Shown in pieces: positions 8,596 through 17,033 of a stretch of DNA of 64,000 nt. The first letter of the stretch is position 1, and each line of letters begins with the position of its first letter. Source of the DNA: Halopseudomonas maritima (GTDB lineage Bacteria > Pseudomonadota > Gammaproteobacteria > Pseudomonadales > Pseudomonadaceae); the NCBI RefSeq assembly GCF_021545785.1, contig NZ_CP079801.1, positions 868,001 through 932,000 of the forward strand. The letters run 5' to 3'. Both the position numbers and the translations under genes were made by a program. The notes below the pieces were generated by a model. That model was given only the letters and a program-made list of their open reading frames with translations. It made no database searches and was not told the origin of the DNA.

Positions 8596-10242
8596 TCAGG
8601 GGCACACGGCGGCGATGGCGCTGCTGTCGTTGCTCAGCACCTCATCGATCGGCTCACCCAGTTTGAGTACGGTCGCGGTCAGCGTGCTGCCCTCCACTGT
8701 CAGGTCGAAGCCGCTCCAGTAGAGTGTTTTGGCATTACCTTGCTCGCTGTAGGCGGCACTGGAGGCAATGTACTCCTTGGTGGTTTTGGCGGCGCTGCCG
8801 AGCTGGTTGAACAGCACACGCGGCTTGCCATTGGTGGCGCCGTAGTCCAGGTCAAACTCGTACTCGGTGCATACCGCTTTGTCCAAGCCGGAGTTGTAGG
8901 TACTGTCCTGGGCGATTACCGTCAGGGTGGTCGGCAACAATGCATCCAGCGCATCCATGTAGGCCTGATGCGTGGCATTCAACGGCATCACCTCACTGGC
9001 AACATTGACGCCGTCGGCCGCACCCGGCTGATCCTGCAGACGCCAGCCGTTCAGCCCCTCGCCTTCTTGCCGGTACAGCAGCAACTTGATGTCGCTGTCA
9101 CCCACCCTGTAAAGCACTTGGTAATGCGGGTTAAAGCGCGGATTGGTTGAGGTTTTATCACTCCAGGAGAAGCTGCTGTCTGCCGGGTCCAACTGGTACT
9201 TGCCAGCGATATCAATCAGACCGCTGACGCTGTCGATGCTCAGCGCAAGATCGTCCCCCACGGCCCAGCCGTGGCGGTTACCTGCCTTGCTGAAATAGGG
9301 CTGCGTATCGTAGTTGCCGGCCAACGCCAGTAACGCTTGCGGCACACCGCCGGTGGAGGAGCTGTAGGGCGCATAGGAGCCGTAGAACACATAGCCGCTG
9401 TCACCAAACAAGCCTTCACTGACGTTCAGCTCATTGATGACACCGGTATTGGCGTTGCTCAAGGCGTACGCCAGGCCGGTACTGCTGTCCAGCCAGGCAA
9501 TTTCAACGTGCGAGGCGGACACATATACCGGGCTGCTCAGTTCGCTGCCGCCAGGCAGGATCAGCCGACCGTCGGCTGTCACCTGATACTCCTCAACCAC
9601 CCCGTCCTGAATACCCGAGCCGGTGGTAATTTCCTCGTACAGAAACTGGTAGACGCCCACCAATCCGGCCGGCACCGTCGCCGCCTCCCGTTCAGGATCA
9701 GTGGTTCCCCCATTGAGCTCGTCCAATTCGGCCTGCAGATGTTCAAGGGCGTCCGCCTGGCTGATCAGCGCAATGCCGAACGCGGCTTGCACCGCAGCGG
9801 CAAAATCTGCCACTCCCAGGGTGAAGTCCAGTGCGGCAGTCGCCGTCAACTCGGGGATAACAATGCCGTTCTCCGGGTTACCGTCTTCATCCAGGGTCTG
9901 CAACAGCCGGGCAATGTTGATCACCACCGGATTGTTGATATCCGTACTGCCGGCCAGATCCAGGGGCGTCAGCACGCCCTTGGCGGTCACTGCCGGGAAG
10001 ACAATATCGCCGATACGGAAGGTGACGGTCTCGCCCTCCTTATACAGATACTCGCCGTCGGCGTTGGTGCTGCCGCTGAAACTGGCCGTACTGTAGCTGA
10101 CTCCGGCCACCGCCGAGTCAACCAGGCGGCCAGTTTTGCCTGCCGCGCCGCCGCTATCGCCACCACCGCCGCCGCCACCGCCGCCCAAACACGCTGTCAA
10201 CGCCACGGTCAGTGGCAAAAGAGAAATCAGTTTTGCGTTCAT
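8596..10242 (-). CDS. Large poly-Gly lipoprotein of unknown function
   Basis: The 548-aa protein has a lipoprotein signal (MNAKLISLLPLTVALTAC, lipid-accepting C18) followed by a run of nine glycines, a flexible spacer seen in surface lipoproteins. A segment around residues 35-130 (GRLVDSAVAGVSYSTASFSG and GEYLYKEGETVTFRIGD) resembles a beta-rich module common in large secreted proteins of marine gammaproteobacteria. The rest is not recognised. The start at 10242 has AGGAAGG nine bases upstream; the ATG at 10248 is too close to that site. It lies downstream of, and on the same strand as, a sensor kinase, with a C/G palindrome in between that also occurs ahead of the kinase. It may therefore be a target of that two-component system. 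Confidence 0.75.
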   Translation of the reverse strand: MNAKLISLLPLTVALTACLGGGGGGGGGDSGGAAGKTGRLVDSAVAGVSYSTASFSGSTNADGEYLYKEGETVTFRIGDIVFPAVTAKGVLTPLDLAGSTDINNPVVINIARLLQTLDEDGNPENGIVIPELTATAALDFTLGVADFAAAVQAAFGIALISQADALEHLQAELDELNGGTTDPEREAATVPAGLVGVYQFLYEEITTGSGIQDGVVEEYQVTADGRLILPGGSELSSPVYVSASHVEIAWLDSSTGLAYALSNANTGVINELNVSEGLFGDSGYVFYGSYAPYSSSTGGVPQALLALAGNYDTQPYFSKAGNRHGWAVGDDLALSIDSVSGLIDIAGKYQLDPADSSFSWSDKTSTNPRFNPHYQVLYRVGDSDIKLLLYRQEGEGLNGWRLQDQPGAADGVNVASEVMPLNATHQAYMDALDALLPTTLTVIAQDSTYNSGLDKAVCTEYEFDLDYGATNGKPRVLFNQLGSAAKTTKEYIASSAAYSEQGNAKTLYWSGFDLTVEGSTLTATVLKLGEPIDEVLSNDSSAIAAVCP

Positions 10243-10304
10243 GGCCATATGCCTTCCTTGTAGATGTGCTGTCATTAAAAGACAGCCCCCCAAAGGCACG
10301 ACAG

Positions 10305-10320
10305 CCCCTGAACATGGGGG
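10305..10320. promoter_or_regulatory. C4-N7-G5 palindrome upstream of the lipoprotein gene (candidate operator)
   Basis: The sequence CCCCTGAACATGGGGG lies 63-78 bp ahead of the lipoprotein ATG and touches the kinase stop codon. It has the same architecture and 7-nt spacer as the palindrome at 12452-12468, and both copies are preceded by CAG and followed by T. That suggests a shared regulator; the neighbouring LuxR-type regulator is the obvious candidate, but this is inference. Confidence 0.4.
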
Positions 10321-12432
10321 TCAATCCACGCTGGCAAGCACCGGCGAGGCGAGCGGCACCTGCACGATCAGCCACCAGCGCTGAGCCTCACTACCTTGCT
10401 GCAGCTCGCCGCCAAGCTGGCGGGCACGGGCAGCCATGATGTGCATACCTCGCCCGCCAGCGCTGGCCGGCGCCGCGCCAACGCCATCGTTCTCGATCCT
10501 CAACTGCAAGATACCGTCGGTTTGCCAGCCTAACTCAACCACCAGCTCCCCAGGCGTTGCATGACGTAGCGCGTTACTGACTGCCTCGCGCAACAACCGC
10601 GTCAGATGACTGAACTGCCCGGCACTCAGCAGCGACGGGGCCAACTGCTGACGCCAGCGCAAGGCCACGCCGCTGGCCTGGCAGCGTCCGGCAACCTCCT
10701 CTTGCCAGCGCGCCGCCGCCACATCCAGACGCACCTCATGACCATCCATGTTCTGCAGCAACTCACGCAAGTCACGAATCGCTTCGCGTACCAGCTGACG
10801 CGATTCATCGGAGGCTGTATGCAGTAACTGCAGCAGCTTGGCACCAAGGTCGTCATGAATATCCTGACGGATCCGGTTGCGCTCCTCGGTGGCTCCTTCT
10901 ACCCGGGCGTTAAGCGAGCGCAGCACCAGGCCATCCAGTGACAGCACCAGGCCCGCCAGCTGAATGTCCTGGCGAGTGAACAGACGTCGCCCCTGCTCGG
11001 CATGGCGCAGCAGATAGTCGCCCTCTCCAGCAGGACCTGGTACCTGCAAGGCTTCACCGTTATCGACTACACGCGGCAACGGCAGCTTGTGCCCCGCCCG
11101 CTCCAGCCGCAACGGTTGAAATACCGCCACCAGCGCCTGCTCTACCGCACCATGAGCCTGGTCACGCTGCTGTGCCTGCAGCATGACCGGCAGCGCCTGC
11201 GACAACCAGGTGTCCAGACCGCGCTGCCGCCTGCTGGTCAAGCGACCCCAGATGAACTGTCGCACCGGAAAGTAGACCCAGCCAACCAGCGCCAGCGACA
11301 CCGCCAAAACGGTAGGCCCGGACAGGGAAAGCAACGAGGCCAACGCCAGATCAGTGAGCAGCACCGCCAGACCACCCAGCAACCAGCTCCATATCGAAAA
11401 CCACCAGCGCTCCAATTCGAATAGACGATAGCGAGCCACCCCCAAGGCCATGCCGATATACATGAGCAGGAAGGTCGCCAGCAGTGGTCCCTGAGCGTAA
11501 GGCACCGCGATCTGCAAAATCGCCGGCAAAATCATACCGGCAGAAAAGAACACCGTGCCGGCAACGATCGACAGCAACACCCAACGAAAAGCCGAGCGAT
11601 CTGACGGGCTGTTGCGCGTCTGCCGCCACTGCCAGACCGAGCCGGACAGCCCAACCATGAAGACACCAATAACCCACAAGTGAAAGGCCTCGACCGGGGA
11701 GGCCAGAAGTTGCAACTGATCCAGCACCATGCAGACGGCAAAACCGGCGTACAAAAACCAGGCAATCCAGACCGAGGGGCCCCGTCGCGGGTAATTCCAC
11801 AAGAACGCGCTGACCGCCGCAGAAAACAGCATGGCGCCAAGGTGGTTGACGCCTGAGAGCACCCGAAACAGGTCACCATCTATAAAGAGTGCTCGCGTGC
11901 TGTACACCGCAGCACAGGACGATGACAGCAGGTATCCGAGGCCAGATAGCACAAAGGAGTGGGTAGCCAGGTTTCGTTCGCCAGCAATCCACACGGCCAG
12001 GCAGACGGCCATGCCCGCCAGACCGCACAGCAGCTGCAACCAGAACATCGCCGGCAGCTCAGTAAACCGACGCTCCAGCAGCGACAGCGACTGAATGCTA
12101 CCGTCGACATAGCGAACTTGCAGCTCGCCGGCCTCAAGCGCTGCAAGCAGCGTGGAATGATCGGCAAACAACCGATTGATGTCGGCGTACAACGGCAGCA
12201 CATCAGCCTCTTCAATCGCCAGCACCGGGTCGGCTGGCAGCGTGCCTGCGCCAAGCACAAAGGCGTCCACCGCCAGCGCGGGCTTCGCCGGGGCTGCAGC
12301 CACCAGTTGCCCGGCGAGCGGCGAAAAGCGTAGCTCGCTGACCGGCAGGTCGAGCGCCAGTTGAATGATCCAAAACCCATACAGCACGATGACCGCCAAA
12401 GCGGCGAGCAGTTTGGTGCGCAGCGATAACAT
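10321..12432 (-). CDS. NarL-family membrane sensor histidine kinase
   Basis: The 703-aa protein has one N-terminal span, an extracytoplasmic region of about residues 30-128, then about seven or more spans from residue 130 to 395. A cytoplasmic region is followed by a HisKA_3 dimerisation domain with the phospho-accepting H526 in RQDIHDDLGAKLLQLLH. The HATPase domain includes EAVSNALRHA and GRGMHIMAARARQLGG. This kinase class pairs with LuxR/NarL-type regulators, and such a gene starts divergently 163 bp away, so the two are probably partners. The ligand is unknown. The lipoprotein gene follows on the same strand. Confidence 0.88.
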   Translation of the reverse strand: MLSLRTKLLAALAVIVLYGFWIIQLALDLPVSELRFSPLAGQLVAAAPAKPALAVDAFVLGAGTLPADPVLAIEEADVLPLYADINRLFADHSTLLAALEAGELQVRYVDGSIQSLSLLERRFTELPAMFWLQLLCGLAGMAVCLAVWIAGERNLATHSFVLSGLGYLLSSSCAAVYSTRALFIDGDLFRVLSGVNHLGAMLFSAAVSAFLWNYPRRGPSVWIAWFLYAGFAVCMVLDQLQLLASPVEAFHLWVIGVFMVGLSGSVWQWRQTRNSPSDRSAFRWVLLSIVAGTVFFSAGMILPAILQIAVPYAQGPLLATFLLMYIGMALGVARYRLFELERWWFSIWSWLLGGLAVLLTDLALASLLSLSGPTVLAVSLALVGWVYFPVRQFIWGRLTSRRQRGLDTWLSQALPVMLQAQQRDQAHGAVEQALVAVFQPLRLERAGHKLPLPRVVDNGEALQVPGPAGEGDYLLRHAEQGRRLFTRQDIQLAGLVLSLDGLVLRSLNARVEGATEERNRIRQDIHDDLGAKLLQLLHTASDESRQLVREAIRDLRELLQNMDGHEVRLDVAAARWQEEVAGRCQASGVALRWRQQLAPSLLSAGQFSHLTRLLREAVSNALRHATPGELVVELGWQTDGILQLRIENDGVGAAPASAGGRGMHIMAARARQLGGELQQGSEAQRWWLIVQVPLASPVLASVD

Positions 12433-12451
12433 CTAGGCAGTTCCCTCGCAG

Positions 12452-12468
12452 CCCCCACATTGAGGGGG
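12452..12468. promoter_or_regulatory. C5-N7-G5 palindrome in the kinase/regulator divergent region
   Basis: CCCCC and GGGGG arms flank ACATTGA. It lies 20 bp ahead of the kinase start and about 125 bp ahead of the regulator start. On the plus strand a T-rich stretch follows, so a small terminator is the competing reading. Its match to the copy at 10305-10320 favours a protein-binding site. Confidence 0.4.
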
Positions 12469-12594
12469 TTGTTTTTGTAGACGTTCAGCGCTTCCCTAGA
12501 CTCGATGGCAGCCTGCGGGAACATCAGCGCTAAGATGGTAACGCCAGCACTGTGACATCGCCCAATGGATTTTCAGCACGGAGCGCAAGAGGTC

Positions 12595-13248
12595 ATGAAC
12601 TACACCGACCGGGTACTGATCATCGAAGACATGCCTCAGGTGGCAGGCTGGCTGGCCGCGCGCTTACGACAAGCGCTCGGCGCGCAGGTGATGGATCACG
12701 CGGCCAGCGCGGCCCAAGCCATCGAGCTGATTGGTCAAAGTACTTACACACTCGCGCTGGTCGATCTCGGCTTGCCCGACGGCAGCGGCGTTGACCTGCT
12801 GCCGCAAATCAAACGCCAGAGCCCGCACGCCCAGTGCATCGTCACGACCATCTTTGACGACGCCGAGCACCTGTTCGCGGCGCTGCGCGCCGGCGCTGAC
12901 GGTTATTTGCTCAAGGACGACGACGACCACACGTTCGAGGCCCAGCTGAACGGCATTCTAGAAGGCAAGCCACCACTCTCCGCTTCCATTGCCCGCCGCA
13001 TTCTCGAGCAGTTCCGTCCAACGCCGGCACCGGCCAGCGATGCACTTACACCCCGTGAGCAGCAGTTGCTGCAGCTCATCGCCCGCGGCCTAAGCGTCAA
13101 GGGCGCCGCCCAGGAGCTGGCGATCTCACCCCATACCGCCGCGAGCTACATGAAGGTGATCTACCAGAAGTTGCAGGTCAACTGCCGCGCCGAAGCCACT
13201 CTCAAAGCGCTGGACATGGGGCTGCTTGGCGAGCGCCTCGGGCGCTGA
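12595..13248 (+). CDS. LuxR/NarL-type response regulator
   Basis: The 217-aa protein has a receiver domain with acidic E11 and D12, phospho-acceptor D57 (LALVDLGLPDGSG) and the lysine in GYLLKDDDD. Its LuxR helix-turn-helix is at about residues 146-200 (LTPREQQLLQLIARGLSVKG and SPHTAASYMKVIYQKL). It is divergent from the NarL-type kinase and is its likely partner. The start is uncertain: ATG 12595 (MNYTDRVLIIED) begins right at the receiver domain and has GAGG upstream at short spacing, while ATG 12565 would add ten residues without a visible ribosome binding site. Confidence 0.88.
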   Translation: MNYTDRVLIIEDMPQVAGWLAARLRQALGAQVMDHAASAAQAIELIGQSTYTLALVDLGLPDGSGVDLLPQIKRQSPHAQCIVTTIFDDAEHLFAALRAGADGYLLKDDDDHTFEAQLNGILEGKPPLSASIARRILEQFRPTPAPASDALTPREQQLLQLIARGLSVKGAAQELAISPHTAASYMKVIYQKLQVNCRAEATLKALDMGLLGERLGR

Positions 13249-13374
13249 GCCGACTGTCCGGCATTTCTCTCCCGACTCCGCTGCAGGCGGCTGCAAGGCC
13301 ATGGTAACCTTGCGCCCACACCGGCAACGGCGCCCCAGCGTGGCGCCTTCACCCGCAGCGCAGTCGAGTCATTG

Positions 13375-15951
13375 ATGAAAAAGAGCAAATCCGAAGCCAC
13401 CGCCCACACCCCGATGATGCAGCAGTACTTCAGCATCAAACAGCAGCACCCCGAGCAGTTGCTGTTCTACCGTATGGGCGACTTTTACGAGCTCTTTTAT
13501 GACGACGCCAAAAAGGCCGCACGCCTGCTCGACATCACCCTGACCGCCCGCGGCCAATCCGGCGGCCAACCGATTCCCATGGCCGGCATTCCCTACCACT
13601 CGGCCGAGGGTTACCTGGCGCGCCTGGTGAAGCTTGGCGAGTCAGTGGTGATCTGCGAACAGGTAGGCGACCCGGCCACCAGTAAGGGGCCGGTCGAGCG
13701 TCAGGTCGCGCGCATTATTACGCCCGGCACGGTCAGCGACGAGGCCTTGCTGGATGAACGCCGCGACAACCTGCTGGCCGCTCTGGTGGGCGCCGAAAAG
13801 GGCTTTGGCCTGGCCACGCTGGACATCAACAGCGGCCGCTTTGTGGTCATGGAGCTGCGCGGCTGGGAAACCCTGCTGGGTGAGCTGGAGCGTCTGGCCC
13901 CCGCCGAGCTGCTGATTCCCGACGACTGGGAGAGCAACACCCCGATTGAACGCCGCCGTGCCGTGCGTCGTCGGGCGCCCTGGGAGTTTGACCAGGACAG
14001 CGCCTTCAAGAGCCTGACCCAGCAATTTGGCACCAAGGATCTGGTAGGTTTTGGCTGCAACGACCTGCGTCTGGGACTCGGCGCTGCCGGCGCACTGCTC
14101 AGCTACGCCAAGGAAACCCAGCGCACCGCCCTGCCGCACATTCGCAGCATCAGCCACGAGCGCTTTGAAGACAGCGTAATCATCGACAGCGCCAGCCGCC
14201 GCAATCTGGAAATCGACCAGAATCTGTCCGGTGGCCGCGACAACACCCTGCTCGACGTGCTGGACCATACCGCCACCGCCATGGGCAGCCGTCTAATGGC
14301 CCGCTGGCTGAATCGCCCGCTGCGCGATATGCAGGTACTGGCGGCACGGCAGGACAGCATCAGCACCCTGCTCGATCAGCAGTTCTATCTGGACCTGCAG
14401 CCACAACTCAAGGGCATCGGCGATATCGAACGTATTCTCGCCCGTGTAGCCCTGCGCTCTGCCCGCCCGCGTGACCTGGCACGCCTGCGTGACGCGCTGG
14501 CAGCGCTGCCTGCGCTACAGGACTGCCTGCAACCGGTTGAAGCGCCGCATCTGCGCAACCTTGCCGAGCAGGTCAGCACTTATCCCGACCTGGCCGAGCT
14601 GTTGGCCAACGCGGTGATCGACAACCCGCCAGCGGTACTGCGCGACGGCGGCGTGATCAAGGCCGGCTTTGACGCCGAGCTGGATGAACTGCAGAACATC
14701 AGCGAAAACGCCGGCCAATATCTGATTGACCTGGAAACCCGCGAGCGTGAGCGCACTGGCCTGAGCACCCTCAAGGTCGGCTACAACCGGGTGCATGGCT
14801 ACTATATCGAGCTGTCGCGCAGCCAATCCGATCAGGCGCCGGTCGACTACATCCGCCGCCAGACCCTCAAGGGCGCCGAGCGTTTTATCACCCCGGAGCT
14901 GAAAGCCTTTGAAGACAAGGCACTGTCGGCGCGCAGCCGCGCACTGGCCCGTGAGAAACAACTCTACGACGAGCTGCTCGACCGCCTTAATGAAGACCTC
15001 GCCGCTCTGCAAACCAGCGCCGCCAGCCTGGCCGAAATCGATGTGCTCTGTACCCTGGCCGAACGCGCAGGCACGCTGGACTACTGCCGCCCGCAGTTTA
15101 TCGAGGGCAGCCAACTGCATATCAACCAGGGCCGCCACCCGGTGGTGGAACAGGTACTGGAGACGCCCTTTGTCGCCAACGACCTGGTACTGGACCCGGA
15201 CACCCGCATGCTGATCATTACCGGGCCGAACATGGGCGGTAAATCGACCTACATGCGCCAGACGGCGCTGATCACCCTGCTGGCGCATATCGGCAGCTTT
15301 GTACCAGCCGCAGCGGTGGAGCTGTCCTGCGTGGACCGCATCTTCACCCGTATTGGCTCCAGTGACGACCTGGCCGGTGGTCGCTCGACCTTCATGGTCG
15401 AAATGAGCGAAACCGCCAACATTCTCAACAACGCCACCGACCAGAGCCTGGTACTGATGGATGAGGTCGGTCGCGGCACCAGCACCTTCGACGGCTTGTC
15501 GTTGGCCTGGTCCGCCGCTGAATACCTGGCGCGGGCACGCGCCTTTACCCTGTTCGCCACCCACTACTTCGAACTGACCGGCATGGCCGACAGCGACCCA
15601 GGCGTAGTGAACGTGCACCTGAACGCCACCGAACACAACGAGCGCATCGTGTTCCTGCACAACGTGCAGCCTGGCCCGGCCAGCCAGAGTTATGGCTTGC
15701 AGGTAGCCCAGCTGGCCGGCGTTCCCCGCCCCGTGATTGAAAGGGCGCGCGAGCATCTGGCTCAGCTTGAGCAGCAGAGCCTGGAACAGAGCAATCGGCC
15801 GGCAGGTACACCGCATCAACCTTTCCAAAGTGACCTGTTTGCCAGTGCTGCACATCCGCTGGTGGAACACCTGCAAGGTCTTGACGTAGATGATCTCAGT
15901 CCGCGACAAGCGTTGGAGCTGCTATACAAAATGAAACGAGAGTGGGCCTGA
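13375..15951 (+). CDS. mutS: DNA mismatch repair protein MutS
   Basis: The 858-aa MutS recognises mispairs and starts mismatch repair with MutL. The mismatch-reading F-x-E motif is present (F37-Y38-E39 in MGDFYELFYDD). The Walker A loop GPNMGGKST begins at residue 617, and Walker B is in SLVLMDEVGRGTSTFDG. The C-terminal tetramerisation segment is present. ATG 13375 is preferred; a TTG one codon upstream is also open. fdxA follows 146 bp downstream on the same strand, an arrangement typical of pseudomonads. Confidence 0.98.
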   Translation: MKKSKSEATAHTPMMQQYFSIKQQHPEQLLFYRMGDFYELFYDDAKKAARLLDITLTARGQSGGQPIPMAGIPYHSAEGYLARLVKLGESVVICEQVGDPATSKGPVERQVARIITPGTVSDEALLDERRDNLLAALVGAEKGFGLATLDINSGRFVVMELRGWETLLGELERLAPAELLIPDDWESNTPIERRRAVRRRAPWEFDQDSAFKSLTQQFGTKDLVGFGCNDLRLGLGAAGALLSYAKETQRTALPHIRSISHERFEDSVIIDSASRRNLEIDQNLSGGRDNTLLDVLDHTATAMGSRLMARWLNRPLRDMQVLAARQDSISTLLDQQFYLDLQPQLKGIGDIERILARVALRSARPRDLARLRDALAALPALQDCLQPVEAPHLRNLAEQVSTYPDLAELLANAVIDNPPAVLRDGGVIKAGFDAELDELQNISENAGQYLIDLETRERERTGLSTLKVGYNRVHGYYIELSRSQSDQAPVDYIRRQTLKGAERFITPELKAFEDKALSARSRALAREKQLYDELLDRLNEDLAALQTSAASLAEIDVLCTLAERAGTLDYCRPQFIEGSQLHINQGRHPVVEQVLETPFVANDLVLDPDTRMLIITGPNMGGKSTYMRQTALITLLAHIGSFVPAAAVELSCVDRIFTRIGSSDDLAGGRSTFMVEMSETANILNNATDQSLVLMDEVGRGTSTFDGLSLAWSAAEYLARARAFTLFATHYFELTGMADSDPGVVNVHLNATEHNERIVFLHNVQPGPASQSYGLQVAQLAGVPRPVIERAREHLAQLEQQSLEQSNRPAGTPHQPFQSDLFASAAHPLVEHLQGLDVDDLSPRQALELLYKMKREWA

Positions 15952-15963
15952 ACAAACAACAAA

Positions 15964-15978
15964 TGATACTTATTTGCA
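15964..15978 (+). promoter_or_regulatory. Candidate Fur box upstream of fdxA
   Basis: TGATACT-T-ATTTGCA matches 12 of the 14 defined positions of the 7-1-7 Fur consensus (TGATAAT-N-ATTATCA). It lies in the mutS-fdxA gap, 120-134 bp ahead of the fdxA start. Fur control of this ferredoxin gene is inferred only. Confidence 0.5.
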
Positions 15979-16097
15979 TTAAAAAGAAGGGATCGTGCGT
16001 TTATCAGCACAAAAAAGCGTTGAACCCTATACCCCCTCAAAAAAACTGATAGACTACGCGCCAGCTTTTTCTCGCCTAATACGATGGAGACCTGACC

Positions 16098-16421
16098 ATG
16101 ACCTTTGTTGTTACCGACAACTGCATCAAGTGTAAGTACACCGATTGCGTTGAGGTCTGCCCGGTCGATTGCTTCTACGAAGGCCCGAACTTCCTGGTTA
16201 TTCACCCGGACGAGTGCATCGACTGCGCCCTGTGTGAGCCAGAGTGCCCAGCCAGTGCAATTTTCTCCGAGGACGAAATCCCCGAAGGCATGGACGAGTA
16301 CATCGAACTGAACGCCGACCTGGCCGAAGTCTGGCCGAATATCACCGAGAAGAAAGATTCTCTGCCCGACGCCGAAGAGTGGGATGGCGTACCGGACAAG
16401 CTGCAATACTTGGAGCGCTGA
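16098..16421 (+). CDS. fdxA: 7Fe ferredoxin FdxA ([3Fe-4S][4Fe-4S])
   Basis: The 107-aa ferredoxin has nine cysteines (9, 12, 17, 21, 25, 40, 43, 46, 50). Their spacing equals that of Azotobacter FdI shifted by one: C9, C17 and C50 should hold the [3Fe-4S] cluster and C21, C40, C43 and C46 the [4Fe-4S] cluster, with C12 and C25 free. It carries electrons in the cytoplasm; the partner is unknown. A good ribosome binding site (GGAG) precedes the start. A Fur-box candidate lies upstream and a strong terminator downstream, so it is probably monocistronic. In P. aeruginosa rsmZ and rpoS come next; here an rsmZ-like RNA follows but then groEL. Confidence 0.95.
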   Translation: MTFVVTDNCIKCKYTDCVEVCPVDCFYEGPNFLVIHPDECIDCALCEPECPASAIFSEDEIPEGMDEYIELNADLAEVWPNITEKKDSLPDAEEWDGVPDKLQYLER

Positions 16422-16444
16422 GCAGATTACCTGTCTCACCCCCG

Positions 16445-16473
16445 AAAAACCGGCTCTTGCAGCCGGTTTTTTT
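16445..16473 (+). terminator. Rho-independent terminator of fdxA
   Basis: The ACCGGCT stem, loop CTTGC and AGCCGGT arm are followed by seven T. The same sequence occurs inverted as the groEL terminator near 17030-17062. Confidence 0.93.
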
Positions 16474-16694
16474 ATGCACCTCGCGCACCTGGGCGTACAT
16501 AGCTCGACAGCGTTTTGTTGCGGCGGGCATACCCGTGATATACCCCGTTTGCGCGGACGCCGGCAGGGCCAGCAAAGTTGATAAGGGGAAGAAGGAAGCC
16601 AGCCTACGACATTACCAGGCGCAGACACGCCTTTGGCTTAGCCCGCCCCCTGGCTACGGCTTACAGCTCGACTGCAGACCGCCAAATTCCAGAC

Positions 16695-16825
16695 AAAAAA
16701 AAGGGGCCGGTAAACCGGCCCACTCTTTAGTCCTTTCGTGCCTTCCATGTCCAGCCATCCCGGCTTAATCGTCCTGAAAATCCCTTGCTCAAGCTCCCTG
16801 CCGAGCAGCGCTATCCGTCGCGCTT
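16695..16825 (-). ncRNA. rsmZ: RsmZ-like regulatory small RNA (CsrA/RsmA decoy)
   Basis: I read a minus-strand transcript of about 130 nt from near 16825 to a strong terminator: a GGGCCGGT/ACCGGCCC stem at 16704-16721 followed by eight T on the minus strand. It holds eight GGA motifs, the binding units for RsmA/CsrA. The first sits in the loop of a small hairpin (AGCGC..GGA..GCGCT). Promoter-like elements precede it: TTGCGC at 16854-16859 and TATTAT at 16832-16837, spaced by 16 nt. A GacA box is centred about 170 bp upstream. In Pseudomonas rsmZ lies next to fdxA, as here. RsmZ titrates RsmA and relieves translational repression under GacS/GacA control. The exact 5' end is estimated. Confidence 0.85.
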
Positions 16826-16831
16826 GAGTAG

Positions 16832-16859
16832 ATAATAAGCTTTTCAGGACTGAGCGCAA
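16832..16859 (-). promoter_or_regulatory. Promoter of the RsmZ-like RNA
   Basis: On the minus strand -35 TTGCGC (16854-16859) and -10 TATTAT (16832-16837) are separated by 16 nt and placed to start transcription near 16825. Confidence 0.6.
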
Positions 16860-16986
16860 GCATCAAATGACATTCATTCTCACGCAACCTTAAAAATAAA
16901 ATCCTTTAAATTCATAAGCTTAATAAAAAATCACAACAAAAAGCACCGCTTACCCACGCTCCCTAGTGTCAAAGGCGTACACGCCC

Positions 16987-17004
16987 TGTAGGAGATCTCT
17001 TACA
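16987..17004 (-). promoter_or_regulatory. GacA upstream activating sequence
   Basis: The minus strand reads TGTAAGAGATCTCCTACA, which matches the GacA consensus TGTAAG-N6-CTTACA at 11 of 12 fixed positions. It lies about 160-180 bp ahead of the estimated start of the RsmZ-like RNA, the long distance reported for rsmZ genes. Confidence 0.85.
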
Positions 17005-17033
17005 AAGAAAACGCATGAAAAAATAGCGGGCAT

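Larger units (their letters stand above)
16474..17029. other. Non-coding region between fdxA and groEL
   Basis: Besides the RsmZ-like RNA, its promoter and the GacA box, I see no convincing gene here. The 220 bp between the fdxA terminator and the RNA terminator hold only short frames without ribosome binding sites. The stretch 16885-16945 is A/T-rich and may help activation of the RNA promoter. Confidence 0.6.

Noticed and set aside
14515..15909. 464-codon open frame opposite mutS
   Set aside because: Antisense shadow of mutS; no motif and no start signals.
16638..16859. 73-codon minus-strand frame between fdxA and groEL
   Set aside because: It runs through the promoter, body and terminator of the RsmZ-like RNA, has no ribosome binding site and resembles nothing.
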